From contig JAJRZW010000059.1 of assembly GCA_024275015.1 (NCBI GenBank), forward strand, positions 1 to 59,109: a stretch of 59,109 nt of DNA. The letters are read 5' to 3'. Each line of letters begins with the position of its first letter. Positions within the stretch are counted from its first letter, which is position 1. Positions 42,444-49,609 of this stretch are shown here, in pieces. The DNA comes from Deltaproteobacteria bacterium. GTDB lineage: Bacteria > Desulfobacterota > Desulfobulbia > Desulfobulbales > JAJRZW01. Both the position numbers and the translations under genes were made by a program. Under the pieces are notes generated by a model. It had not been told where the DNA came from. It searched no databases and worked only from the letters and a program-made list of their open reading frames with translations.

Positions 42444-42878
42444 CTATCTGAACTCGAGTCGCTTGAACCCGCCCTCTTTAAACCAGGGACGGTGGGTGCT
42501 GCAGCCGGTGATCTCGAAGATTGTTACCTCAAGCACCAGATAGGTCCGGGCCCATTCGCGGACACAGCCGGTAACCGTGTCGCCGTGGTGTCCCAGGGCC
42601 GCGTGCAGGTGAATGGCCGGTCCGTCGTCGTCCCAGTAGATCGTACCCCCGCCCAGTACCTCGCGGGTTTCGGTTTCGCGCCAAACCGGTTCCGGCGGCA
42701 TGGTTGGTTCTTTCGGCCCGGTGACCACTCTGGCCGCGGCAATACCGCCGATGACGTTGAACCAGGCCTGACGGATCTCTTCTTTTTTTACCAGGTCGTT
42801 GAGTCCGGCGAGGAAATCCTCGCCGTGGTCAAAACGGGCGACAATTACCCTTCCGGTCCTGCCGATGCGGTAGTCCAT
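42444..42878 (-). CDS. PPC/DUF296-domain protein
   Basis: 144 residues forming one PPC (DUF296) domain: GRVIVARFDHGEDFLAGLNDLVKKEEIRQAWFNVIGGI, then HLHAALGHHGDTVTGCVREWARTYLVLEVTIFEI. In plants this domain is joined to AT-hooks and binds DNA; stand-alone bacterial versions form trimers of unclear function, and DNA binding is often assumed rather than shown. The conserved HLHA..G histidines could bind a metal. It follows darP by 4 bases on the same strand, so the two are cotranscribed. Confidence 0.87.
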   Translation of the reverse strand: MDYRIGRTGRVIVARFDHGEDFLAGLNDLVKKEEIRQAWFNVIGGIAAARVVTGPKEPTMPPEPVWRETETREVLGGGTIYWDDDGPAIHLHAALGHHGDTVTGCVREWARTYLVLEVTIFEITGCSTHRPWFKEGGFKRLEFR

Positions 42879-42882
42879 GCTC

Positions 42883-43479
42883 TTATCCTTCCGTCTTCAG
42901 TTTTGCCGCCACCTCGGCCGATTCCCGGGCGCTTTTTAACAGCCGGAATATTTCCCGCAGCGGCCCCTTTTTCCGGCTGAAACAATAGCTTTCCGCGGCC
43001 CGGGCCACTGCGGCGGCGTCAAGTTCCGGCATCCGGGCTGCGATCTCGGCCATTACCCCGTCGCCTTCGCGATAGTTGAAACGGGTCTCTTCCTCTTCGG
43101 CTTCTTTTCTGTGGGCAAGGGCGTCGTTTACAATCCGGTCGCGGATGAATTCCAGGTCGTGGAAGATTTTTTTTTCTTTTGCCGCTGAGCCGCGGCGGCG
43201 TTCCAGAAGCTCAAGTACTCTGGTCTCTAACTCCGGGTCGCGGCGGAGGATACCGGCCAGGTGCTTTATCTGTCTCTTCCGCGCCCCGCTTTTAAGCCCT
43301 GCCGCGCTCCCGACCTCGGCGGCAAGACCGGCCGGAGGGTCAATGGATTCAATCTCGGCCAGGTTAAGGTTGAGCATCTCGGCGGCGAAATCAGCACTCA
43401 TCCGGGCCTGACGTTTTCTCTCGCTCCGGCTCGGACGCATGGGATCAGAGCCAATATTTTTACGGGTTTTTTTCGTCAT
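42883..43479 (-). CDS. darP: Ribosome biogenesis factor DarP (YjgA/DUF615)
   Basis: 198 residues of the DUF615 family: RPSRSERKRQARMSADFAAEML at the N-terminus, then KSGARKRQIKHLAGILRRDPELETRVLELLE, and a helical, charged C-terminus. In E. coli DarP binds late 50S assembly intermediates and helps the peptidyl-transferase centre mature. The first 15 residues are Lys-rich and poorly conserved. It is divergent from the alcohol dehydrogenase gene and cotranscribed with the PPC-domain gene. Confidence 0.85.
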   Translation of the reverse strand: MTKKTRKNIGSDPMRPSRSERKRQARMSADFAAEMLNLNLAEIESIDPPAGLAAEVGSAAGLKSGARKRQIKHLAGILRRDPELETRVLELLERRRGSAAKEKKIFHDLEFIRDRIVNDALAHRKEAEEEETRFNYREGDGVMAEIAARMPELDAAAVARAAESYCFSRKKGPLREIFRLLKSARESAEVAAKLKTEG

Positions 43480-43579
43480 AAAGGAATTTTATTGCCTGCG
43501 GGTTTGGAAAAATAGTAAGAATCACCAACGGCTGTTAAACTTTCAACCATAATATGTCCGCTAAGGCAAGGAGCTTGTA

Positions 43580-44746
43580 GTGCGAAATTTTACCGTTACC
43601 CAGCCAACCAGAATCGTTTTCGGCAATGGTGCCATCAATGACCTCGCCGCCGAGGTTAAGGCCCTTGGCGGCAGCCGGGTGTTTCTGGTGGTTGATCCCG
43701 GCCTGCAAAAGGCTGGTCTGATGGATCGGGTGACCGCCCCCCTGAAGGACGGTGGTATATCATATACCATCTTTGACCAGGTGGATCCCGAGCCGGGGTT
43801 AAAGCTTGCCGACTGCGGTTGTGAGATGGCGAAAAAGGATAAATGCGACTGCGTCGTCGGGGTCGGCGGCGGCAGTGCCATGGATATCGCCAAGGCGGTT
43901 TCGGTTTTGGTGACCAATGGTGGCGGCGCGGTTGACTACCTCGGGCTCGGCAAGATCAAAAAACCGGGTCTGCCCAAGATCATGGTTCCCACCACCTCCG
44001 GCACCGGCAGTGAGGTCAGTTTCACCGCGGTGTTCATCAACGAGGAGACCAGATCAAAGGGTGGAATGAACGGCGATCCCCTTTATCCCGAGGCCGCGAT
44101 CCTTGATCCTGAACTCACCCTGAGCATGCCGGCCCATGTCACCGCCGCCACCGGCATCGACGCCCTTACCCACGCCATTGAGTCGTATCTTTCGATTCAG
44201 GCCAACTCCATGAGCGAGGTCTATTCCCTTGCCGCAATCGAGATGATCGCCGCCAATCTTCCGATTGCCTACGCCAACGGCGGCAACCGGGGGGCCCATT
44301 ACAACATGCTCCTTGGCAGTCTTCTCGCCGGCAAGGGACTGGCGCTTGCCGGGGTCGGGCTGGTTCATGCCATGGCCTATCCCCTGGGCGGGATGTTCGG
44401 GATCCCTCATGGTCTTGCCAACGCCGTGCTTCTCCCTTACGTCCTTGACTACAGCCTCATCGGCGCCCCGGAGAAATACGCCGATATCGCCCAAGCCATG
44501 GGGATGAATACCGATAAGCTCAACCCGCGCGAGGCCGCGAGCCGGGCGGTTGAGGCGGTCTATTCCCTCAACCGTGATGTCGGTATCCCCGCCAGTCTCG
44601 GTCTACTTGAGATCAAGGAGGAACATCTGCCGGAGATGGCGAGGATAGCCCTGACCATCACCCGGCCGGTGGAAAACAATCCCCGGCAGCCGACCATGGA
44701 GGAGGTGGTCCAGGTGTATCAGGAGGCGATCCGCGGTTGGGAGTAG
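43580..44746 (+). CDS. Iron-containing alcohol dehydrogenase (group III)
   Basis: 388 residues from GTG 43580, with an AAGGAG site upstream. NAD(P) binding: VGVGGGSAMDIAKA; phosphate loop PTTSGTGSEV. Iron ligands are seen as Asp and His in GIDALTHAIESY, then His in LVHAMAYPLGG and GIPHGLAN. Family members reduce aldehydes or oxidise primary alcohols with NAD(P). By sequence it looks like a general alcohol or 1,3-propanediol dehydrogenase. By position, upstream of a KdnA-like aminotransferase and kdsB, it could instead be KdnB, the oxidase acting on C8 of Kdo; the intervening toxin-antitoxin pair weakens that. Substrate is unresolved. Confidence 0.9.
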   Translation: MRNFTVTQPTRIVFGNGAINDLAAEVKALGGSRVFLVVDPGLQKAGLMDRVTAPLKDGGISYTIFDQVDPEPGLKLADCGCEMAKKDKCDCVVGVGGGSAMDIAKAVSVLVTNGGGAVDYLGLGKIKKPGLPKIMVPTTSGTGSEVSFTAVFINEETRSKGGMNGDPLYPEAAILDPELTLSMPAHVTAATGIDALTHAIESYLSIQANSMSEVYSLAAIEMIAANLPIAYANGGNRGAHYNMLLGSLLAGKGLALAGVGLVHAMAYPLGGMFGIPHGLANAVLLPYVLDYSLIGAPEKYADIAQAMGMNTDKLNPREAASRAVEAVYSLNRDVGIPASLGLLEIKEEHLPEMARIALTITRPVENNPRQPTMEEVVQVYQEAIRGWE

Positions 44747-44826
44747 CTTTTGCGAGAGACAGGAGACGGAATTTTGTGAAAAGTCATCTGGTTGTTACGA
44801 GGCTGTCATTGCGAGGCCAGCAAAGG

Positions 44827-44866
44827 TTGATATATTGTGCCGGAGTAATTACAATGTAAGCACAAT
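44827..44866 (+). promoter_or_regulatory. Promoter and autoregulatory operator of the toxin-antitoxin pair
   Basis: TTGATA (44827-44832), a 17-base spacer and TACAAT (44850-44855). Inverted 7-mers ATTGTGC (44834-44840) and GCACAAT (44860-44866) bracket the -10, as expected of an operator for the AbrB-type antitoxin. The antitoxin ATG is 20 bases on. Confidence 0.7.
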
Positions 44867-44886
44867 ACAGACTTCGGGGTGGCGGA

Positions 44887-45135
44887 ATGAAAACTTCTAT
44901 TATTCAGATTGGTAATTCACGGGGACTGCGGATCCCGAAACCTGTCCTGGAGCAATGTGGGTTCCGGGAAGAGGTTGAGATGGAGGTACGCGACAGGGAG
45001 CTTGTCATCAGATCTACCAGGCCGTGTCGAAGCGATTGGGCAAAAGCTTTCAGGGACATGGCTGAAAATGGAGACGATCAGTTGATTGAATTTGCGCAAA
45101 ACCGCTGGGACAGGGACGATTGGGAATGGAAATAA
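44887..45135 (+). CDS. AbrB/MazE-type antitoxin
   Basis: 82 residues. The N-terminal half is a SpoVT/AbrB swapped-hairpin DNA-binding domain (IIQIGNSRGLRIPKPVLEQCGF, VEMEVRDRELVIRS). The acidic, Trp-rich C-terminal tail (DRDDWEWK) is typical of the part that blocks a MazF toxin. Its last 10 bases overlap the toxin gene. It should repress its own promoter through the inverted repeat around the -10. Confidence 0.9.
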   Translation: MKTSIIQIGNSRGLRIPKPVLEQCGFREEVEMEVRDRELVIRSTRPCRSDWAKAFRDMAENGDDQLIEFAQNRWDRDDWEWK

Positions 45136-45449
45136 ATCGTTTTGAAGTGTTTCTTGTGAATCTGGATCCGACCATTGGGCATGAAATAAAAAAAAACAGA
45201 CCATGTCTGATTATCTCACCGGATGAAATGAATCATTATATATCTACCGTCATAATTGCGCCCATGACCTTCAGGGGGAGAGATTATCCTACCAGGGTTG
45301 CCTGTTCGTTTCAGGGGGTAGAGGGGCAGGTTGTGCTTGATCAAATCAGGACAGTTGACAGGAGACGACTTGTGAAAAGGATGGGAATAATCAGCAGGGA
45401 TGCCCAGGTGAAAACGGTTGATTTGCTGCGTGAGATGTTTGCGATGTAG
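45126..45449 (+). CDS. PemK/MazF-type toxin endoribonuclease
   Basis: 107 residues from the ATG at 45126, which overlaps the antitoxin stop by 10 bases. Pattern: FEVFLVNLDPTIGHEIKKNRPCLIISPDEMN at the start, STVIIAPMTFR in the middle and EGQVVLDQIRTVDRRRLVK, all MazF hallmarks; the conserved Arg in KKNRPCLIIS and Thr in IAPMT are present. MazF toxins cut single-stranded RNA at short motifs to stop growth. The recognition site here is unknown. With the antitoxin it forms a complete type II module. Confidence 0.92.
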   Translation: MEINRFEVFLVNLDPTIGHEIKKNRPCLIISPDEMNHYISTVIIAPMTFRGRDYPTRVACSFQGVEGQVVLDQIRTVDRRRLVKRMGIISRDAQVKTVDLLREMFAM

Positions 45450-45499
45450 CAGGTCGTGGCCGTTTTCCGGGGTTCCGGGGATCAGCAGGGAGACGACAG

Positions 45500-45550
45500 G
45501 CCCGGAAATGCCGTTTTTAGCCTGCGCGGGGACTTGTTACGAGTCCATCA
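45500..45550 (-). repeat. R2 element fragment
   Basis: Only the right end: CCCGGAAATGCCGTTTTTAG then GCGGGGACTTGTTACGAGTC and CATCA. It lies just before the KdnA-like gene. Confidence 0.65.
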
Positions 45551-45593
45551 ATTGTGTGGTCATCAAGAGGGAAATTATCAAAGGAGAAATAAA

Positions 45594-46793
45594 ATGCCGG
45601 GTTTTGAAGTCTTTGGAGCGGAAGAAAAAAAAGAGATAGACGAGGTCCTGTCCACCGGGGTCCTTTTCCGTTACGAGTTTGCCGAGCAGCGCAAGGGTAT
45701 CTGGAAGGTGCGGGATTTTGAAGGGAATTTCGCCGCCTATACCGGCGCCGTCCATGCCCAGGCGGTGACCAGCGGCACCGCCGCCCTCAAGGTGGCGATG
45801 GCGGCGCTGGGCATCGGCCCGGGCGATGAGGTCATTACCCAGGGGTTCACCTTTGTCGCCACCTGGGAGGCGATATTCGACTCAGGCGCGGTGCCGGTGT
45901 TCGCCGAGGTAGATGAGACCCTGAACATGGACCCGGCCGACCTTGAGAAGAAGATCACCCCGAAGACCAGGGCGGTTATTCCGGTGCATATGATGGGGGC
46001 GCCGGCGCGGATTGAGGAGATCTGCGCCATTGCGAAAAAACACAAAATCGCGGTAATCGAGGACACCGCCCAGGCCCCCGGGGCGCGGATCAACGGCCGT
46101 CATCTCGGAACCTTCGGCGACTGCGGCACCTTTTCCTTTGACCCGGTCAAGACCATGACCACCGGCGAAGGGGGGATGATCATCACCGACAGTGAGGACC
46201 TGTGGCGGAAAATGAGTGAGTACCACGACCACGGCCACGACCACGTTCCCAACCCCGGCGGCCGCGGCGGCGACGGCCGCAGTTTTATCGGCTTCAATTA
46301 CCGGATGATGGAACTGCAGGGGGCTGTCGGCCTTGCCCAGCTTGCCAAGCTGGACGGCATCGTTGCCGCCCAGCGGAAGAACAAGGCGGCGATGCGGAAG
46401 GCGATCAGCGTGCTTCCCGGGGTGAAATTCCGGGAGATAATCGATCCGGCCGGCGACAGCGCCAGCTTCATCGCCTTTTTCCTGCCCACGGCCGAAGAGG
46501 CGGTGCGGGTCAACAAGGTTTTGTCAGATGAGGGGTGCGGCGCGGTCTATTTCGCCAATAACACCTGGCACTACTATCCAAAATGGGAGCACCTGCTGGC
46601 CGGTTCGACCTTGGCCGCGAGTGGATGGCCCTTCAAGGAGGCCGACGGCCGCCGCCGGGTGGTTTACGATTCCGCCGCCCTGCCGCAGTCGGCGGCGATA
46701 ATCGACCGCACCCTGGTGTATCAGGTCCCGGTGAAGCTTGCCGATGAGCGGCTTGCGCAGATCGCGGCGGCGATGAAGAAGGCCGTATCCTGA
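45594..46793 (+). CDS. kdnA: DegT-family aminotransferase, KdnA-like
   Basis: 399 residues from ATG 45594, with AAAGGAGA upstream; the frame is open earlier only through repeat DNA. It is a fold-type I PLP enzyme of the DegT/DnrJ/EryC1 family, with the Schiff-base Lys in FSFDPVKTMTTGEGG. The start MPGFEVFGAEEKKEI and FRYEFAEQRKGIWKVRD, and DHGHDHV further on, resemble what I recall of Shewanella KdnA, which aminates the C8 aldehyde of oxidised Kdo to give 8-amino-3,8-dideoxy-octulosonate (Kdo8N). KdsB for activation is encoded 1 kb downstream. Kdo8N replaces Kdo in the LPS core and raises polymyxin resistance. The alternative is another sugar aminotransferase. Confidence 0.78.
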   Translation: MPGFEVFGAEEKKEIDEVLSTGVLFRYEFAEQRKGIWKVRDFEGNFAAYTGAVHAQAVTSGTAALKVAMAALGIGPGDEVITQGFTFVATWEAIFDSGAVPVFAEVDETLNMDPADLEKKITPKTRAVIPVHMMGAPARIEEICAIAKKHKIAVIEDTAQAPGARINGRHLGTFGDCGTFSFDPVKTMTTGEGGMIITDSEDLWRKMSEYHDHGHDHVPNPGGRGGDGRSFIGFNYRMMELQGAVGLAQLAKLDGIVAAQRKNKAAMRKAISVLPGVKFREIIDPAGDSASFIAFFLPTAEEAVRVNKVLSDEGCGAVYFANNTWHYYPKWEHLLAGSTLAASGWPFKEADGRRRVVYDSAALPQSAAIIDRTLVYQVPVKLADERLAQIAAAMKKAVS

Positions 46794-46812
46794 TCCTTTC
46801 GCGATAAGACAT

Positions 46813-46841
46813 CCGGACCGGGATCATGTTTCCCGGTCCGG
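46813..46841. terminator. Convergent hairpin between kdnA-like gene and rsmJ
   Basis: Perfect 11-bp stem (CCGGACCGGGA with TCCCGGTCCGG) and a 7-base loop, which holds the rsmJ stop codon (46824-46826). There is no T-run, so it may act as a bidirectional pausing or 3'-end-stabilising structure. Confidence 0.6.
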
Positions 46842-47534
46842 GGGAGGCAGGTAAATATCAAAACGGTGCGCCCGTCCCCGGATTACCGTGTTCGGTGGCG
46901 GTCCGGAAAGGGGCGCGGCGTTTTTGGGCCGTTTTACCACCACCCTTGATCCGGCGCAGGCAAGGGCGGTGGTGAGAAGTTCCGCCTCGCCTGAGCCATG
47001 TCCGCAGATCTTCCGCAGGATCTGCATCTCTTTTTTGACCAGGGCGGACTTGTCCCGTTCCGGGTACATCGGATCAAGATAGATCACCTCGGTCAGATCT
47101 TTTTCAGCCGGATTCCGCATAAAGTCGATACTGTCGCATAAATGGATGGTGATCCGGGCGGCGGTATCGGCGGTATCGGGATTATCTCCGGCCCGGTCTA
47201 GCCCGTCGCTTACAAGGGCGAACAGGAGAGGGTTTCTTTCGCATAACCTGACCCGGCACCCGTGTTGGGCCATGACAAAACCATCGCGGCCGATGCCGCC
47301 GGTGGCGTCAAGGACGTTCGGCGCCCTTGACGGCTTGCGGCCCACCGCCCGCAGGAGTGCTTCACCCTTCCAGCTCTTTTGTCCCCGGCGGCTTAATCCG
47401 GGGCTGGTAAAGTCAACGCGCAGGACCATGCCGGTGGCATCTTCAATGAGTCGCAGGCCACTGTCATCAACGCTGAAATAAAACCCCGCGGGGGGGGTGG
47501 GCAGGTTTTTCTTATGGTCTTGATCTGTCGGCAA
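46824..47534 (-). CDS. rsmJ: 16S rRNA (guanine-1516-N2)-methyltransferase
   Basis: 236 residues of the RsmJ (DUF548) family. SAM-binding motif NVLDATGGIGRDGFVMAQHG and the catalytic-region motif VIYLDPMYPERDKSALVKKEMQ are diagnostic; a middle helix CERNPLLFALVSDGLDRA is also family-typical. It methylates N2 of G1516 in 16S rRNA. It reads against the flanking kdnA-like and kdsB genes and so is not part of that pathway. Its last codons form one arm of a strong hairpin. Confidence 0.92.
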   Translation of the reverse strand: MPTDQDHKKNLPTPPAGFYFSVDDSGLRLIEDATGMVLRVDFTSPGLSRRGQKSWKGEALLRAVGRKPSRAPNVLDATGGIGRDGFVMAQHGCRVRLCERNPLLFALVSDGLDRAGDNPDTADTAARITIHLCDSIDFMRNPAEKDLTEVIYLDPMYPERDKSALVKKEMQILRKICGHGSGEAELLTTALACAGSRVVVKRPKNAAPLSGPPPNTVIRGRAHRFDIYLPPPDRET

Positions 47535-47587
47535 TGTTATATCTGTCTTTTTTTTGTTTGATGATTTCGTGAAAATCCCTTCTTTCC

Positions 47588-47675
47588 GTCATTCCGGTGA
47601 AGGTCGGCATCCATAATGTGTTTCATAAAGGATTATGGATCAAGTCCGGAATGACAAAAATGATGATTTGCGATT
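47588..47675 (+). repeat. R4 element, full copy
   Basis: GTCATTCCGGTGAAGGTCGG, CATAATGTGTTTCATAAAGG, return arm CCGGAATGAC, and the tail ATGATTTGCGATTT, then a TACGACGCCATCA end. It abuts the palindrome at 47676. Confidence 0.8.
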
Positions 47676-47742
47676 TTTTACGACGCCATCAAAATTTTTA
47701 AAAGGCGGATATCCGACCCTGAACTTTGATGGCGTCGTAAAA
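47676..47742. repeat. Long palindrome with ATGGCGTCGTAA ends
   Basis: An 18-bp perfect inverted repeat (47676-47693 with 47725-47742) spaced by 31 bases. The arm TTTTACGACGCCATCAAA carries the same end sequence as R3 and resembles R2 ends. It lies upstream of kdsB and could be a minimal mobile element or a leftover of one. Confidence 0.75.
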
Positions 47743-47798
47743 TTCCGCTCCACGGCGTCGTGGCGTCCTTGATTTTGAACCGTGAACCCCGGATAGAA

Positions 47799-48566
47799 AT
47801 GAATACCCAGAACAAAACCCCGCAGGTGGTCGCCGTTATTCCGGCAAGGTATCATTCCAACCGCTTTGAGGGCAAGCCCCTTGCCCTGATCTGCGGCAAA
47901 CCCATGATTCAACACGTCTATGAACGGGCAATGCAGGTGGATATGCTCTCCCGGGTGGCGGTGGCCACCGAGGACGAGCGGATCGCCGACTGCGTTCGCG
48001 GCTTCGGCGGCGAGGTGGTTATGACCAGAAACGACCACGTCTCCGGCACCGACCGTCTTGCCGAAGCCGCGACCGCCATGGGAATCGACGAGCATGACGT
48101 GGTGGTCAATATTCAGGGTGACCAGCCCCTGTTTGATCAGGCGGTGGTTGAACAGGTGGCCCGGCCCTTGCTCGATGACCCGGCCCTGCCCATGAGCACC
48201 CTGATCTACCGCATTGTCCGCGAGGAGGAGATCACCGACCCCAACCACGTCAAGACCGTGTTTGACGTAAACGGCATGGCCCTTTATTTTTCCCGTTCGC
48301 CGAATCCGCACCAGCGCAACCCCGAGGACGTGGAGAAACCGACATATTACAAACATCTCGGTTTTTACGCCTACCGCAAGGGTTTTCTCCTGACCTTTGT
48401 CGGCCTGCCAGAGGGCGAGTGGGAACGGTTTGAAAAACTGGAACAGCTCCGGGCCCTGGAGTTCGGCTATCGGATAAAGGTGATCCTCACCGGCCATGAT
48501 TCAATCGAGGTCGATACCGAAAAAGATCTGGCAAGGGTGGAAGAGATTTTAAAGGCTGAAGGCTGA
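47799..48566 (+). CDS. kdsB: 3-deoxy-manno-octulosonate (Kdo or Kdo8N) cytidylyltransferase
   Basis: 255 residues from ATG 47799 (an in-frame GTG at 47760 would add 13 residues encoded by repeat-like DNA). Family motifs: VVAVIPARYHSNRFEGKPLALICGKPMIQHVYERA, VATEDERI, VVNIQGDQPLF, and YKHLGFYAYRKGFLLTF. It couples the C8 sugar acid to CMP so it can be added to lipid A in LPS synthesis. The closeness of a KdnA-like aminotransferase suggests the substrate may be Kdo8N. The stop codon lies in the arm of a 13-bp terminator-like hairpin. Confidence 0.93.
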   Translation: MNTQNKTPQVVAVIPARYHSNRFEGKPLALICGKPMIQHVYERAMQVDMLSRVAVATEDERIADCVRGFGGEVVMTRNDHVSGTDRLAEAATAMGIDEHDVVVNIQGDQPLFDQAVVEQVARPLLDDPALPMSTLIYRIVREEEITDPNHVKTVFDVNGMALYFSRSPNPHQRNPEDVEKPTYYKHLGFYAYRKGFLLTFVGLPEGEWERFEKLEQLRALEFGYRIKVILTGHDSIEVDTEKDLARVEEILKAEG

Positions 48567-48613
48567 AGGGGCAGCAGGTGTAAAACCGTGCAGAGCGGCA
48601 CCCCTTCAGCCTT
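48559..48613 (+). terminator. Hairpin overlapping the kdsB stop codon
   Basis: Perfect 13-bp stem (AAGGCTGAAGGGG at 48559-48571 with CCCCTTCAGCCTT at 48601-48613), with a 29-base loop. The TGA of kdsB (48564-48566) is in the left arm. No T-run follows, so this may stabilise mRNA or slow polymerase rather than terminate. Confidence 0.6.
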
Positions 48614-48646
48614 CATCCTAAACACCTAAAATAACGAGGTGAAAAT

Positions 48647-49573
48647 ATGAGAAAAAAAATATCAATTATCGGTTCCGGCAATGTCGGCGCCACCGCGGCC
48701 CACTGGGCCGCCACCCGCGGACTTGGCGACGTGGTCCTCCTTGACGTGGTTGACGGCGTTCCCCAGGGCAAGGCCCTTGATCTCTCCCAGGCCGGGCCGG
48801 TGGACGGTTTTTCGGTCTCGATCACCGGTTCAAACGACTACGACGACACCGCCGGCAGCGACGTGGTGATCATGACCGCCGGGCTGGCCCGCCGACCGGG
48901 GATGAGCCGCGAAGACCTGCTGGCGAAGAACGTCGCCATTGTCAAGAGCTGTATTGCCGAAGCGGTCAAGCGTTCTCCCGGCTGTGTTCTTATCGTGGTC
49001 ACCAATCCCATCGACGCCATGGTTCATACCGCTTATAAGGTGTCGAATCTGCCCCGGGAAAGGGTGATCGGCATGGCCGGGGTCCTTGATTCCGCCCGTT
49101 ACCGGGCATTTCTGGCTCAGGCCCTGGATGTCGCTCCCCGCGACGTCTCGGCCATGGTCATGGGCATCCACGGTGACAATATGCTACCGCTTGCGCGGCT
49201 TGCCAATGTCAGCGGGATTCCGGTCACCGATCTCCTCGCCGCCGACGAGATCGAGGCCATCGTTAAACGCACCCAGACGGGGGGGGCCGAGATAGTCGGG
49301 CTTTTGAAAACCGGCAGCGCCTTCTACACCCCGGGCCTCGCGGCGGTGGAGATGGCCGAGGCGGTGCTCACCGATTCGCGCCGGGTAATGCCCTGCGCCG
49401 CCTTTCTTGAGGGTGAGTTCGGCTTTTCCGGTTGTTTCCTCGGGGTGCCGGTGGTCCTCGGCGACGGAGGTATTAAGCGGATTGTCGAATTTCCCCTGAC
49501 CGATGAGGAGCGGACGGCAATGGAAGACTCCGAGAGGGTGGTGCGGCGGCAGATGGAAAGTACGGGAATTTAG
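48647..49573 (+). CDS. mdh: Malate dehydrogenase (LDH/MDH superfamily)
   Basis: 308 residues with a GAGGTG site. NAD-binding ISIIGSGNVGATAA; substrate-specificity loop AGLARRPGMSREDLLAKN with the double Arg typical of malate; VVTNPIDAMVH; and the catalytic His in MVMGIHGDNMLPL. It belongs to the LDH-like MDH class common in anaerobes and interconverts malate and oxaloacetate with NAD. Oxaloacetate from the carboxylase at 38-42 kb would feed it. The next gene starts 36 bases on, in the same direction. Confidence 0.95.
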   Translation: MRKKISIIGSGNVGATAAHWAATRGLGDVVLLDVVDGVPQGKALDLSQAGPVDGFSVSITGSNDYDDTAGSDVVIMTAGLARRPGMSREDLLAKNVAIVKSCIAEAVKRSPGCVLIVVTNPIDAMVHTAYKVSNLPRERVIGMAGVLDSARYRAFLAQALDVAPRDVSAMVMGIHGDNMLPLARLANVSGIPVTDLLAADEIEAIVKRTQTGGAEIVGLLKTGSAFYTPGLAAVEMAEAVLTDSRRVMPCAAFLEGEFGFSGCFLGVPVVLGDGGIKRIVEFPLTDEERTAMEDSERVVRRQMESTGI

Positions 49574-49609
49574 GCCCGGCATGGGCCATGGGAAATCGGG
49601 GAAGGCGTA

